Source: Eulemur rufifrons
Taxonomy: Eukaryota > Chordata > Mammalia > Primates > Lemuridae
Direction of reading: 5' to 3'
Length of the DNA: 64,000 bases
Assembly: GCF_041146395.1 (NCBI RefSeq)
Contig: NC_090985.1
Location: forward strand, 347,501 to 411,500
Shown here: positions 39,425 to 51,114 of the stretch, piece after piece
Layout: every line of letters begins with the position of its first letter
How positions within the stretch are numbered: the stretch's first letter is position 1
Translations under genes and position numbers: made by a program
Notes under the pieces: model-generated
What the model was told of the DNA's origin: nothing
Databases searched by the model: none
What the model saw: only the letters and a program-made list of their open reading frames with translations

Positions 39425-39765
39425 CAGGATAGGAACTTATTTTAAAATAGGGTCTTTGTAGAAGTAATTAAGTTAATGATCTTGAGATGGGGGCCCCTAA
39501 ATCCAGTGACAAGTGTCCTTTTAACAGACACCCCAGGAGGAGGCCCCATGAGGACAGAGCAGAGGAGGAGCTGGCGGCCACAAGCCCAGGATGCAGGGAG
39601 CCACCAGACGCTGGAGACAAGGAAGGGTCCTTCCCTGGAGCCTCCAGGGGGCACATGGCCCTGGACGTCTGGCCTGCTGGCCCGAAGACAGGAAGTTCCT
39701 GTTGTTTAAGCCACCGGGTTTTCCAAACACAACTTCTGTGAAGAAGTTCATTCACTGATGGCGAA
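39425..39765 (+). repeat. Ancient interspersed repeat
   Basis: 'aaatagggtctttgtagaag', 'taattaagttaatgatcttg', 'agacaaggaagggtccttcc' and 'cctgttgtttaagccaccg' follow the order of a common old mammalian element. I cannot fix its class with confidence. Confidence 0.5.
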
Positions 39766-42400
39766 TCAGTCCTTAAAAACTGGAAGGTAAATCCATGGAA
39801 GTTGTCCAGGTCTTGTCAATGGACCAAGAGCCCAGAGCAGGGTCAAAGGGCGCACTGGTCAGGTGGCCATGGCTGGTGAAGGGCCACTAATTCCCAAACC
39901 AGGGTCTAATTTTCCTAGCTGAGCAAGGCCCTGTGCCACTATTTTAGGTGATTTTCTAAGTGCAGACTGAGCTGACTGCCAGCTAGGAAATGACACACCT
40001 GACATCTAAAATCAATTCTGTTCCCAGACAGTCAGGACTGGTCTTCATGAGCTGGCTGGCTCCTGGCATGACACCGGGGCCCGGTCCGGAGCGGTGCCAG
40101 GCTTTCTGGTGGTGCTGCATGGCTGGCCTGATTCTCCTCTGGGCAGGGGACTCACTTAGCTCCCTGGACGGCGACTGTCTGCCTGCCCTGGAATAATTCT
40201 GCTCCCGAAGCCGAGTCCACCTCTAGCTGTGATTCTACTGATAAAATCACTGAATTTATGTCAAGAGCATTTGTACTCATTTTGAAAAACGGACCAGTGA
40301 GTCACCTTTTGACTAAAATGGTAAAAGAAACACAACCAGGGTGATCTTTTCACTACCTGGTTTATAGTGTCAATACTAACTTCCAGAAGGCAGGTGCCCA
40401 GGGCTCCGTGGGCCATAAAGAAAGCGCAGCCAGCCACAACAGATGTAAAAAGAAACTGAGTCACAGGACTGGCCAGGTGTGACCCCACCCGCACGCTCTC
40501 CTGCTCTGTGCCTTGCCTGCACTCTGGAGGGGACTTCTCAGAACAGCAAGAGCTAGGATCAGTCTGGGCGGCGGCTGCAGAAGTGACCCCAGAGGGGCTG
40601 AGAGGAAGCTGGGGCCTGGCCACTGTGGGGGCCATGCTGCCCCCAGGTTCCCGAGGCGTCAGTGCTGGTCCTCGCAGGCGGCACGGCCTGTTGGACGCCA
40701 GCACCACTCACCCCTTCTCCGGTTCAGCATCCGATGTCCTCTGCTGCCTTTGTGGGTCTCGAGCGCGGGCCCTGGGCTGCGGTGTCACCTGCAGACAGGT
40801 CTTCTCGCTCTCTTGCTGCTCCGTCCTGTGTCTAACTAGTGATGTAACTGGTGCTCCTGGGCGTCCCCGGTGCCCGGGCATCTGTGGGCTGGATAACAGG
40901 CCAGTGAGGACAGCCTTGGTGGGCAACTCGAGTGCTGGAACATTCCACCTTCCCATCCTGATGCTCCTTCATAGGGACAGGGCACTGCCATGTGACCTGG
41001 CAGGGTCTCCTCTCGGCACCCACAACTTGAGAAGGAGCAGCTGCCCTCGTTTTCTCACCTTAGGTCTGGGCGCAGGTGGCTCCAGCGGTCACCCCTGCAG
41101 TGAGCCTGTTCTCAGCCCCAAGTGCGGTTCCTGGGGACTGAGGGCGCCAGGCGGCTGGGTGCCGGGAGGCCTCTGTGGGCCAGGGAAGCCCTGTGCATCC
41201 ATATCTCCTTCCGAGGGGCTGGGGGTGGAAGATGGCCACCAGCCGTCCCTGCCGCAGGCCCTGCCTTCCTGCCTTCCTCAGTTTCCCTTCCTGGAAGGCT
41301 CTATGCCCGCACTCCCCTCTCCCGCCTGTCCTGTCCCGTCCACTGCCCACCCCTGGTCTCCAAGCGGGTCTGAGGCCACACGTGGTTCTGTCGAGCAGTG
41401 GGGTCCTAGGGTGTGCTCCCTGGCAAGGGCTGTCCTTGGGCGTGTGCAGATGTCCTGGGGACACCAGCTCCGCCCTTCTCCTCTCACTTCCTCGGGAACA
41501 GTGAAGGAGACCTGGGGGGCTTCGTCCCTTTCAGCCTCCAGGTTGCCCAGAAGAAGGGCAGGCACACCCGGCACCCTCGCGGGGCTGGGGCCTCACTGGG
41601 GTCCGAGACCCCACCCCAGCGACCTTCTGGGCCAGCCAGCAGCCTGAGGCTGGGCCCCTGGGATGGGCTAGAGCTCAGCAGCCCGGCGGTGCCTGGCCCC
41701 TGGCTGGCCTGTGCCCGCAGATTGTGGGGACAGCGCTGTGGCTCCTGCTGGGTGTGCGGGGGAGGCACAGACAGCCAGTGCCACTTGGTGTCACCCTGGG
41801 AAGCTCTCCCTGTCTGGGGCAGCAACCGTAGCCACGACAAGTGGCCACTCACATGGAGTGTCCCGAGGAGAGGCGGAGGAGTGCCCTGCTGTGACAGAAA
41901 CACGAACAATCGCCCCAGGGCCACTGCGCTCAGCTGGACTGGACAGAAGAGCTGAGAACGCCCGGTGTGGGGAGCTTGGTGCTGCCCGGGGCGCCCACAG
42001 CCTCTGAACGGCCTTTGTCCACTGGGCCTGTTCACTCGGGCCCTGGGGACCCGGGAAGCGCTGGGCTCGGGGATGCAGCATGGGGAGGTGAGCTCTTCAG
42101 GGATGCCGGCCACTTCCTCCCACCAAGGGCAGTAGGGAGCCTCCCTTCCCTGACTCCAGACTGCTGTGGTCTTTCCATTTCACTGTCCCCAGGCCTCACT
42201 GTGACCACCAGGGGTCTCTAGAGCCCAGAGCAGCCTGGGCCCAATGGGCTGGCAGGTGCCTCAGTGAGCAGAAGGACCTCCCCTTGCCCCAGGGCCCAGC
42301 CTCCCTCTCTGGTGCTGAAGCTGGCTTTCAACTTAGCTGGGGGCTGTTCCCCGTCCCCGTCTCCTCTCCCCAGCCCCCTGTCAGCTTCCAGACGCTGCCC
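39765..42400. other. GC-rich DNA, possibly intron upstream of the TPPP-like exon
   Basis: No exon, RNA gene or named repeat that I can support. If 42405-42540 belongs to a TPPP gene read on the plus strand, this would be the preceding intron. I did not find the TPPP N-terminal exon in it. Confidence 0.35.
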
Positions 42401-42404
42401 ACAG

Positions 42405-42540
42405 GGGGAAGTCCTGCCAGACCATCACCTTGGAGCAGTTCCAGGAGGCGCTGGAGGAGCTCGGAAAGAAGAGGTTCAAAGACAGGAGTGCCCAGGAGGC
42501 CATCCACGAGATGCACCGGCTGGTCGAGGGCAAGGCGCCG
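42405..42540 (+). CDS. TPPP: TPPP-family exon (internal), isolated
   Basis: 136 nt between a clear acceptor ('cagacgctgcccacag') and GT at 42541. The peptide begins [20 protein letters not shown] and continues [20 protein letters not shown], then EGKAP. This aligns without gaps to the p25-alpha core of tubulin polymerization-promoting protein, a microtubule-bundling, brain-enriched cytosolic protein. The exon starts in the middle of a Lys codon, and similarity stops exactly at the GT. The donor is poor beyond GT (GTCAAAAC), and an Alu fragment begins about 45 bases later. I found neither the N-terminal exon upstream nor the C-terminal exon downstream. It may be a real TPPP exon with distant partners, a diverged paralogue, or an orphan exon carried by segmental duplication. 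The reading frame is intact. Confidence 0.6.
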
Positions 42541-42584
42541 GTCAAAACACAGATCACTGCCACCTTGAACTTCCAGGCTGGAGA

Positions 42585-42778
42585 GATCCTCAGCCTCCCA
42601 AGTAGCTGGGACTACAGGCATGAGCCACCACTGCCAAATAATTTTTTTTGTGTGTGTACAGATGGGTCCTTGCTACATTGCCTCGGCTAGTCTTGAACTC
42701 CTGGGCTCCAGGGAGCCTCCTGCCTTGGCCTCCCAAAGTGTTGGGATCATAGGCATGAGCCAACATGCCCAGCCCAGC
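42585..42778 (-). mobile_element. Alu fragment, minus orientation
   Basis: It begins abruptly at 'cagcctcccaagtagctggg' and ends 'catgagccaacatgcccagcc', so the A-tail end is missing. It lies in the presumed intron directly after the TPPP-like exon. Confidence 0.8.
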
Positions 42779-42779
42779 A

Positions 42780-43430
42780 TAAGGATTATTTTGAGCTGAA
42801 TATTTTGAGACACTGCAGACACAGGAGAAGCTCTGAAAACAGGCCAGAAGTTACCTTTTTGTCAGGGAAATTTACGTCCGTGAAGGAGACCCACTTCCAT
42901 TTGTAAACGTGTCTCCCTCTCATAGCAAGAAGAGAAGGATGACTAAATCCTGAGGGATTCTTAGCAATGCGGAAGGCACCACTTAAGTCTGAACAACAAT
43001 GCTTGCTCTTGCTTACCTTGCTTTTCCTGGTTACCTCCCCACTACTGACCCCCACGACACCCATTCTTTCCTTGTTTCACTTGAAGGTAGTGTGTAAGCC
43101 TGAACTCAGAGCCACCTCTTGGAGATTTACTCATTTTTCCTGGCTGTTTCCTCCCATGCATACATAAGGAAAGCATTACTAAATTATACTAGTGAAAGCA
43201 TGGTAATGTAAATTAAAATAAAACCCTAAGCCCCATGCCAACTGAATGGACCCCTCTTGGCCAAGCAAACCTCAGAGAAACCTTACAACTGAGTTTCAGG
43301 AGTTTAGATACAATTGACGAGTATCTATGTTTAAAAACAAACCAAAAAAAAAAAAAAACCAGAGATCATAAGACTAACAAAACAGAATTCTTGTGACCAT
43401 AAGATACCAAATTATTAGCAGGACTCAATC
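42780..43430. other. No gene recognised
   Basis: Mixed AT-rich sequence with an A-run at about 43345-43360. No convincing exon or named repeat. Confidence 0.35.
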
Positions 43431-43433
43431 CCA

Positions 43434-43483
43434 ACTCTAACAGCAACCCTAACTCTAAAACCCTAACCCCTAACCACAGCTTT
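43434..43483. repeat. Short telomere-like (CCCTAA) patch
   Basis: 'cagcaaccctaactctaaaa' followed by 'ccctaacccctaacc' is a degenerate run of vertebrate telomere hexamers on the plus strand, directly before an L1 3' segment. Confidence 0.6.
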
Positions 43484-43489
43484 TGCCAC

Positions 43490-44601
43490 TAAGATCAGGG
43501 ACAAAGCAAACATGCTCACTTTCACCTCTGCATGCAACATTATACTCAACAACAAATCTGGAGGTATGACATCACCTGACGTCAAATTATACTACAAGGC
43601 TATAGTAACCAAAACACCATGGTCCTGGTGTAAAAAACTGTGACTAATCCAAAGAAACAAAATAGAGAACCCAGACATAAAACCGTCTACCTAGCACCAA
43701 CTGATTTTTGACAAAGCACAAAACATACACTGAGGAAAGGAAGCCCTATTCAATTAATAGTGCTGGAAAAATTGGATATCCATATGAAGAAGAAAGAAAC
43801 AGGATCCCTCTCTCACTATATACAAAAATCAATTCAAGATGAATTGAAGATTTAAATGAAAAGCATGAAACCATAAAAATTCTAGGAAAAAAGGAGGAAA
43901 AACATTTTAGGCATCAGCCAAGTCAAAGAATTTATGACTAGGACCCCAAAAACAAACATAGCAACAACAAAAATAAATCAATGGGAATAATTAAATTAGA
44001 AAACTTCTGCACAGCAAAGGAAATAATCAACACAGTGAATACACAACCTACAGAATTGGAGAAAATATTTGCAACTATGCACCTGACAAAAGATGATATT
44101 CAGAATATGCAAAGACCCAAACAAATCAGCAAGAAAAAAATAACACCCTCATCAAAAAGTGGGCAAAAGACCAGAACAGAAGTTTCTGAGAAGAAGATAG
44201 ACAAATTGCCAAAAAACATGCAAAACTGCTAAACATCATTAATCACAGAAATGCAAATTAAAACTACAATAAGATACCATCTCACCCCAATCAGAATAGC
44301 CATTATTAAAAAGACAAAAAACAACAGATGCTGCCACAGAAGCATAGAGAAAGGAGCGCTGATACTCTGCTGGGTCTGCAAACTAGTAGAACCTCTATGG
44401 AAAACATTATGGGCAATCCTCAAAGAAAGAAATGTAGACCTACCATTCAATCCAGCAATCCCACTCCTGGGTAACTACCCAAAGGAAATGAAGTCATTTT
44501 ATCCAAAAGACACCTGCACTCGAATGGTTAGGACAGCACACTTCACAATTGCAAAGATGTGGAATCAACCTAAGTGCCATTCAATTCATAAGGGGAAAAA
44601 A

Positions 44602-44637
<36 letters not shown>

Positions 44638-45235
44638 CACATATATGTATAAATATCACGGTGTACTACTTGGCCATAAAAAGGAATGAAATACCAGCCT
44701 GAGCAAGAGCGAGACTCACTCTCTAAAAAAATAAAAAAATTAGCCAGGCATGGTGGCATATACCTGTAGTCCCAGCTACTCAGGAGGCTGAGACAGGAGG
44801 ACCACTTGAGCCCAGAGTGTGAGGTTGGATTGAGCTATGATCATGCCACTGCCCTCTATCCCGGCCACCAGAGGGAGACCCTGTCTCTAAAAACAAAAGG
44901 GAATGAAATAATGTCATTTGCAGCAATGTGGGGGGAACTAGAGACCATTTCCCTAAGTGAACTATCTCGGGAATGGAAAACCAAACACCATATGTTCTCA
45001 CAAATAAGTGGGAGCTACTACATGGATACACAGAGGCACATGGCAATATAAAGGACATGAAAACCTAGAAGGGGGAGGAATGGACAGTGGGTGTAGGATA
45101 AAAACTTGCCCACATGAACACTATATTCTGATGACGGACACACCAACACCTCTGACTTCAGCACGACACAAGACAGCCATGTAACAAAAATACTTGTACC
45201 ACCTTATTAGTATTTTGAAAGAAAAAAATAAGATT
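43490..45235 (+). repeat. L1 LINE, 3' part of ORF2 and 3' UTR
   Basis: The L1 ORF2 end is clear ('actacaaggctatagtaacc', 'gcaccaactgatttttgac', 'taccatctcaccccaatcag', 'ccagcaatcccactcctggg'). After an inserted Alu fragment the 3' UTR continues ('tatgttctcacaaataagtg', 'acttgtaccaccttattag'). Stops and frameshifts break ORF2. It is 5'-truncated at the telomere-like patch. A (TG)n run of about 32 bases sits at 44602-44633. Confidence 0.9.
44692..44900 (+). mobile_element. Alu fragment inside the L1
   Basis: It starts in mid-element ('accagcctgagcaagagcg') and ends 'agaccctgtctctaaaaac'. The L1 phrase 'aaggaatgaaata' before it and 'aagggaatgaaata' after it look like a target-site duplication, so the 5' truncation is original. 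Confidence 0.85.
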
Positions 45236-46640
45236 GCACTGAAAGTTCTATACAGAACAATTAGAGAAGAACGGGAAATAAAAGGCATCCATACGTGAAA
45301 GGAAAGTAAATCTATTCACAGATTCCAAATCACATCACCTTAAATATAGAAAATCCCAAAGAATTCAAAAAAATTATTTGAACCAGCAAACAACAATGGA
45401 TAAGTAACAGAACAACATTTCAATACACAGAAATCCATTTTATTCCTGTACTCTGGTAATCAAGAACGTGGAAATAAAATGAAGACAAAAATTCCATTTG
45501 AATTATATCAACAAAAATAACCCACTCGGGAAAACAATTAACAAAGGTGCAAGACCTGTATGTGGAAAATTACAAAACATTATTGAAAAAAGCTAAAGCA
45601 AACCTAAACAAATGTCGAGACACTCCACGTTCATCGACTGGAGACTTAATATGTTTCAAGATGGCCATACTACACAGGTGATCTCCAACCCGATGCAATC
45701 CCTACAAAAATCCAACAAGGCCTCTCGGCAGAATATGAGCAAACTGATCCTAACATTCAGATGGAATTTTTTTTTTTTTTTTAAGACAGCGTGTCACTTT
45801 GTTGCCCTGACTTGCGTGAGTGAGTGCTGTGGCATCAGCCTAGCTCACAGCAACCTCAAACTCCTGGGCTCAAGTGATCCTCCTGTCTCAGCCTCCCGGG
45901 TAGCTGGGACTACAGGCATGCACCACCATGCCCGGCTAATTTTTTCTATATATATTTTAGTTGGCCAGATAATTTCTTTCTATTTTTAGTAGAGACGGGG
46001 TCTCGCTCTTGCTCAGGCTGGTCTCGAACTCCTGACCTCGAGCGATCCACCTGCCTCGGCCTCCCAGAGTGCTAGGATTACAGGCGTGAGCCACCGCGCC
46101 CGGCCTTCAGATGGAATTTTAAGGGAACACAAATAACCAAAACCTTCTTGAAAAAGAAAGACAAACTTGGAAGTTCACACTTCCCAATTATAAATCTTAA
46201 ATTTTACTACAAAGCAACAACAATCAAAACAGGATGATATTGGCATGAAGGTAAACATATATATCAATGAAGTTGAACTGAGGGTCCAGATATAAATTCA
46301 TGCCTCTACGGTCAATTGATTGTGTGCCAGCCCCAAGGTCCCTAAATTCCACAAGTGACATCAGACAACTATCCACATGCACAGGAATGAAACTGTACCC
46401 TGACATCATACCACACAGAAAAAGTGAACTCAAAATGGTCCACAGGCCAAAATGTAAGAGGTAAAAACACAAACCCTAGAAGAAAACATGGAGAAAAACC
46501 TTCATAACATTGGGTGTAAGAATGGTTTCTTAGAACTGACACCATAAGCACAGCCAGTAAAGAAAATTTCCTCAAAATTAAAAACTTTTCGAAATCCAAA
46601 GACACCACCAAGAAGGTAAGATGACAACCCACAGAGGCAC
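45236..46640 (+). repeat. L1 LINE ORF2 fragment(s), interrupted by an Alu
   Basis: 'aaaggcatccatacgtgaaa', 'atcccaaagaattcaaaaa', 'caatccctacaaaaatccaa', and after the Alu 'acaaagcaacaacaatcaaa', 'gaagaaaacatggagaaaaa' follow L1 ORF2 order. The frame is broken many times. This is an older L1 than the one to its left. Confidence 0.8.
45771..46105 (-). mobile_element. Alu, lemur-type, with perfect target-site duplication
   Basis: The T-tail leads into 'aagacagcgtgtcactttg' and the end is 'ccaccgcgcccggcc'. The 15-base duplication TTCAGATGGAATTTT is identical at 45756-45770 and 46106-46120, inside L1 sequence. Confidence 0.97.
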
Positions 46641-48165
46641 ATTATATATCCGATGAGGGTATGCTATCCAGAATATATAAGTAGCTTTGAAAACTGAACA
46701 GGAAAAAGACAAACAACCAAATAACAAAATGGATAAAGAGTTTAAAATACACACTACACACACACACACACACACACACACAAGCAATTGGCCAGCAAGC
46801 ACATAAGAAGATACTACACGTTATTAGTTATAATGGAAATTCAAATTCCAACCACAATGACATACCCACTCACACACACTAGAAAGACTATTGTTAAAAA
46901 AAAAAAAAAATTAAAGATATCTGTTGGCAAGGATACAGAAAACCTGGATACTCTTAAACACTGCTTGTAGAAATATAAAATGGTACAGGCTGTGTGTAAA
47001 CTAGATGAATCTTCCCTCAAAAATTTACATGTGGAATTACCACAGCTCAACAATTCCATTCCAAGGTATATACTCCAAAGATTAGAAAACAAGTGTTCAA
47101 ACAAGATCTTGTACATGAACATCTATAGCAGCCATGTTCACAATAGCTGAAAGGTGCAATCAACCCAAACCTCTGTCAACAGATGGATGGATAAGCAAAA
47201 TTACATATATCATAACCTGATATATTATTCAGCCATAAAAAGGAAAGAGAAAACTGAAATGGAGCAGTTGTTATGGAACACAATACGGCAGTACCTCAAA
47301 AATTAAGCATGGAATTCACTTACAACACAGTGATTCCACTCCTGGGTATATACTGAAAAGAACTGAAACCAGGGACTTGAATACCCACGTTCATGGCAGC
47401 ATTACTCACTGTGCCAAAAGGTGGAAGCAACACAAGTGTCCACGGACAGATGAGTAGATAAATAAAATGTGGGCCATCCACACAGTGAAATATAATTCAG
47501 CCTTAAAAATGAGGAAATTCTGACATACGTAACAACATCGTGCTAAGTGAAACAACCCAGGCACACAAGGACAAATAGAGTACGCTCTACTTATGAGGTA
47601 CCTGGAGTAGTTTCCAGGGGCTGGGGAAAGAGAAAATACGAAGTGGGTGTTTAACAAGTACAGGGTTCCACTTGGGGAAGATGAAAGCAATTCTGGAGAC
47701 GGATGGTGGTGATGGTTACACAAAAACGTGTATGTGGTTAATGCCACTAAAGTGTGCACTTAAAAATGGTTAAAATGGTGAATGCTGTATGTCTTTGATC
47801 ATACAGAAAAAAGGTATGAAGTTGATGTATATTGCAACATGGATGAGCTTGAATACGTCCTAAGTGAAAGAAACCAGGCACAAAAGGCCACATACTATAT
47901 GAGTCCATTTGTATGAAATGTCCAGAGCAGGCCAATCCACAGCGATGAAAAATAGATTAGTGCTTGCCAGGGGCTTGGGGGACTGGGAAAGGAGAGTGAC
48001 TTTGTAATGGGCTCTGAGTTTCCTTCAGAGGAAGAAAAAAAACATCTGGTACTATTAATAAATAGATGGTTGCACAACACGGCCAATGTATGACACTCCA
48101 TTGAATTATATACTTACAAATGGTAAAAATGGTGAAATTTTAACAGGTGGTTTCCAATATTTATA
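46640..48165 (+). repeat. Old L1 LINE 3' ends, partly duplicated
   Basis: L1 3' landmarks appear twice: 'aacaattccattccaaggta' with 'acaatagctgaaaggtgc' at about 47050-47155, and 'gtgattccactcctgggtat' with 'tgtgccaaaaggtggaagc' at about 47330-47430. The 3' UTR phrase 'gcttgccaggggcttgggg' follows near 47965. So two overlapping copies or a duplicated 3' end are present. A (CA)n run is at 46755-46782. Confidence 0.75.
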
Positions 48166-49660
48166 TACATTGTCATAGTATGGACTAGGACTTTGTCACA
48201 TTGATTGGTGATGTAAACATAAGTGTGCAAACCTGAGATACCTCGCAACCGGTGGACACACATGTGCACACACGGCTGGAGAACACAGCAAGGTAACCTG
48301 GCTCAGTAAATTCTTATGAAATTTCCATGACCAATTAGGCCACTTGCCTTTCATTTGGCAGTGAGATTTAATTTTTCTTTACTAACGATCTAAACTATAA
48401 ACTGTTTTTAGCTACTATTTCCTTGGTCTACATATAAATCGAAGCTGAGTCTCACAAATGATATACTAAATAATGGATTTTTTTGTCTTTTGAAAAAATC
48501 ACATTATCAACTTTTCTACTGTTGGATACTGCAAACTGCTGTGACTTTAAGGCTCTCGCTGGGCAAACCCTTGGAAAATTTGCTAAGGGTGTCCACTGGG
48601 TAGATGCGTTGAGGGAACCTGAATAAAAGCCCTGAGACACCAAAACCCGGCTGTGTCCCTGAAAGTGAGAGCAGGGTAGACTGCAGGCAGCTGGGGTAGC
48701 CCGCGTGGGAGAGGGGAGCAGGCAGGACCGCTCAGGGTCTGCAGGCCATGGTCAGGCCTGTGTGGTTTCTCCAAGGCCAGTAGGAAACCACTGGCAAAGT
48801 TATAAATCAGGAGAGCGACATGACGAGACTTGAGTCTGTGAAGCGCTGTTTGCCTTTGTCAGGTTGAGACCCTCAGTGAGGGGGGATCTGCGCTCCCCCT
48901 GGGGGGCTGCGCTGAGAGAGCAGGGCATGAACAGTGGGTGCTCCTGCCGGGAATGTGGGGTCTGCGTCTGCTCAGGAGGAAGCGCTGCCCACACCCGCCT
49001 TGGAGTCATCTCTGCTCTTTAGATCTGCCAAGGCTGGGAAACTGAGGGACAGTCTCAGAAACAGTTCCGGGAAAAGAAAACTGGAACCGAAGGGAAAGAC
49101 ACATTTTTCTCCCAGTTGAGGAAGGCGGAGAAGCGGGCCTGGTGGATGGGACGGTCGGGAGGAAGGTGTATTTCCTGATTTGGGGTTAACGGTGACGACC
49201 TGGGAGCGTGTGGCTGCTGCAAAACACACGGTGAAACACACGGGAGGACTTACCGTGAAGCCGCAGACCTCACACAGCAATGGCTCTGGAGACTCGGAAG
49301 GCAGGACACAAAGGACTTTGCACTGTGATGCCACGTTCCCTGGAAGGACGGAATTACTGTAAGGAAACTGCGTTCATGAACAACCACCTGAACACCCTGC
49401 CAGTGACACAGAGAGGACAGCGACCTCCCTCACAGAGGCTGAGCCAGACCCACGTCCAGCTCAGAGGCTGCTACCCCATTAGGGTGGAGAGGCCACCGCG
49501 TGGACGTCACACCCGTGGCCACCACGTCCTGGGCGTGGGGGACCTCAATGTGGTTGGAAACTGTGGGTTCCCCATTTCCAGATGTCCACACGGAGCCCCT
49601 CCCGGGTCTCTGAGGACCGGCCGCCCCCCAGCAGGCGGCTGCGGACAGGTAGGCGGTGCC
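48165..49660. other. Mostly unrecognised, with an old repeat at about 48600-48850
   Basis: 'ggtttctccaaggccagtag' and 'ataaatcaggagagcgacat' at 48.7-48.8 kb resemble the long ancient repeat also seen at 10.4-12.3 kb. The rest has no feature that I can support. Confidence 0.35.
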
Positions 49661-49680
49661 CCTGGGGCTGGGACCAGAAG

Positions 49681-49775
49681 GTCGCACTCACCCTCGGGGC
49701 CACAGGTCTGGGCACGGGAAGGTCGCACTCACCCTCGGGGCCACAGGTCTGGGCACGGGAAGGCCTCACTCACTG
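49681..49775. repeat. Tandem repeat, 41-bp period, about 2.3 copies
   Basis: 'gtcgcactcaccctcggggc' at 49681 recurs at 49722, and 'caggtctgggcacgggaagg' recurs with the same period. Confidence 0.85.
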
Positions 49776-49879
49776 GCAGCCGCGTCCTCTCACGCAGGGT
49801 GGGACACCAGAGGGAGGAGCAAACAGATGGTATATCTGATATACCATCAAAACAGAAAATAAAATAACTTTTTCAGACC

Positions 49880-50000
49880 AAAAAATGAAAGAAATTACCA
49901 CCACCAGATTCTCATTACCAAAAAAAAAAAAAAAATTAAAAGAAATTCTTCAAGCAAAAGAAAAATTAACCAGCTGGAAAGCTGGATCTGCACAAAACAA
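49880..50000 (+). repeat. L1 ORF fragment
   Basis: 'attaccaccaccagattctc', an A-run, 'agaaattcttcaagcaaaag' and 'agctggatctgcacaaaaca' match a short piece of L1 ORF sequence. Confidence 0.65.
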
Positions 50001-51114
50001 CGAGGCTGACCAAGAACGATGCCCTGTCCCCATCCAGCGACCTTGCGTTTTCAGACCAACTCGCAGATTCCCAGAGGCGGGACCGGCTCGCCCACGCGCG
50101 CAAGCGCCAACCTCGGTGAAGGCTCCGCCTGGTCCCCACGACACGGGGCGACACAGACTCGGCAGTCGCGGGTCGAGGCAGGGGCGGCAGCTCTGCCCGG
50201 GCACCTCAGCCCTTCCCACGGGTCACGAGAGCACGACCTCCCCGGAGCCCAAGGGGAGTCCGGGCTTCACGGTGTGTCCCCACACCCGCGCGGCCGCAGG
50301 CAAGGCCGGCTGAGCCGTAGCCGCCTCCTCCCAGACGCTCTGGCTGTGGCCCTCTGGGAAGCGACACCACAGCCACTGTGTGCAGAGCGCGAGAGCGGAG
50401 CACCGTCCGGACACTGCTCCCCCCACGCCAAGCAGACAGGGAGACTGAGTCAGAAGCCAAGGAGGGCCCTGCTCCCCCCTGGTCACTCAGCAAGAGGGGA
50501 CATCTCCAGGGCAGGGACCTGGTGGTCCAGCAGCTGAGGCCCCAGAGGCAACGCCCTCTTCCCCCCAGCCTGGTGCCATCTGCCACCTCATGGCCAGGCC
50601 GCGGCATTCGCCCCCCCCCACTGCCCGCCATCAGGCAGACGTTACCCGCACTGCGAGGAGGGCAGAGGAGACCACAGCCTCTCAGCACCCACTGCCGGCC
50701 GGTCACACACAGCTGTCCCAGGAGCCTCTGGATTCCGCCTGTGCCTGACGCCTCCAGACCAGAAAGCGGCCTCTCAGCTGAGCTGCAGGTTTGCTGTGCT
50801 GTTACCTTCAAAGGCCAGGGAGAGGTTCACCGCCTCAGGTGCCTGTTTGTAAAGAGGAGTTTGCTCACACCTGGTGAGAAACTCCCCAGGTGACCCAGGA
50901 GTTCCCCCACAGGCTGCTCAGACCTGGGTGCGGGTTCCTGCTGCGTCCTCCTCGTCTACGGCCCAGGTGGAGCCGACAGGTACTGGAAGCTGCTGTGTGG
51001 TCAGCACACGGCTGGGAGAAGCCCCTGGCACTGGAGCTTAACAAGCCCCGGGACAGGCAGGGCCACACCAGGCCTGCGTCTTCAGGAGGATTCGGCCCTA
51101 GCAGGGGCAGGGCA
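50000..51114. other. GC-rich DNA, no recognised gene
   Basis: Partly CpG-rich (50.05-50.35 kb). Frames up to about 200 codons exist on both strands with no domain. It precedes duplicon B1. Confidence 0.4.

Noticed and set aside
43981..44652. L1 ORF2-derived frames of 83-133 codons
   Set aside because: Fragments of a dead L1, covered by the repeat annotation, with stops between them.
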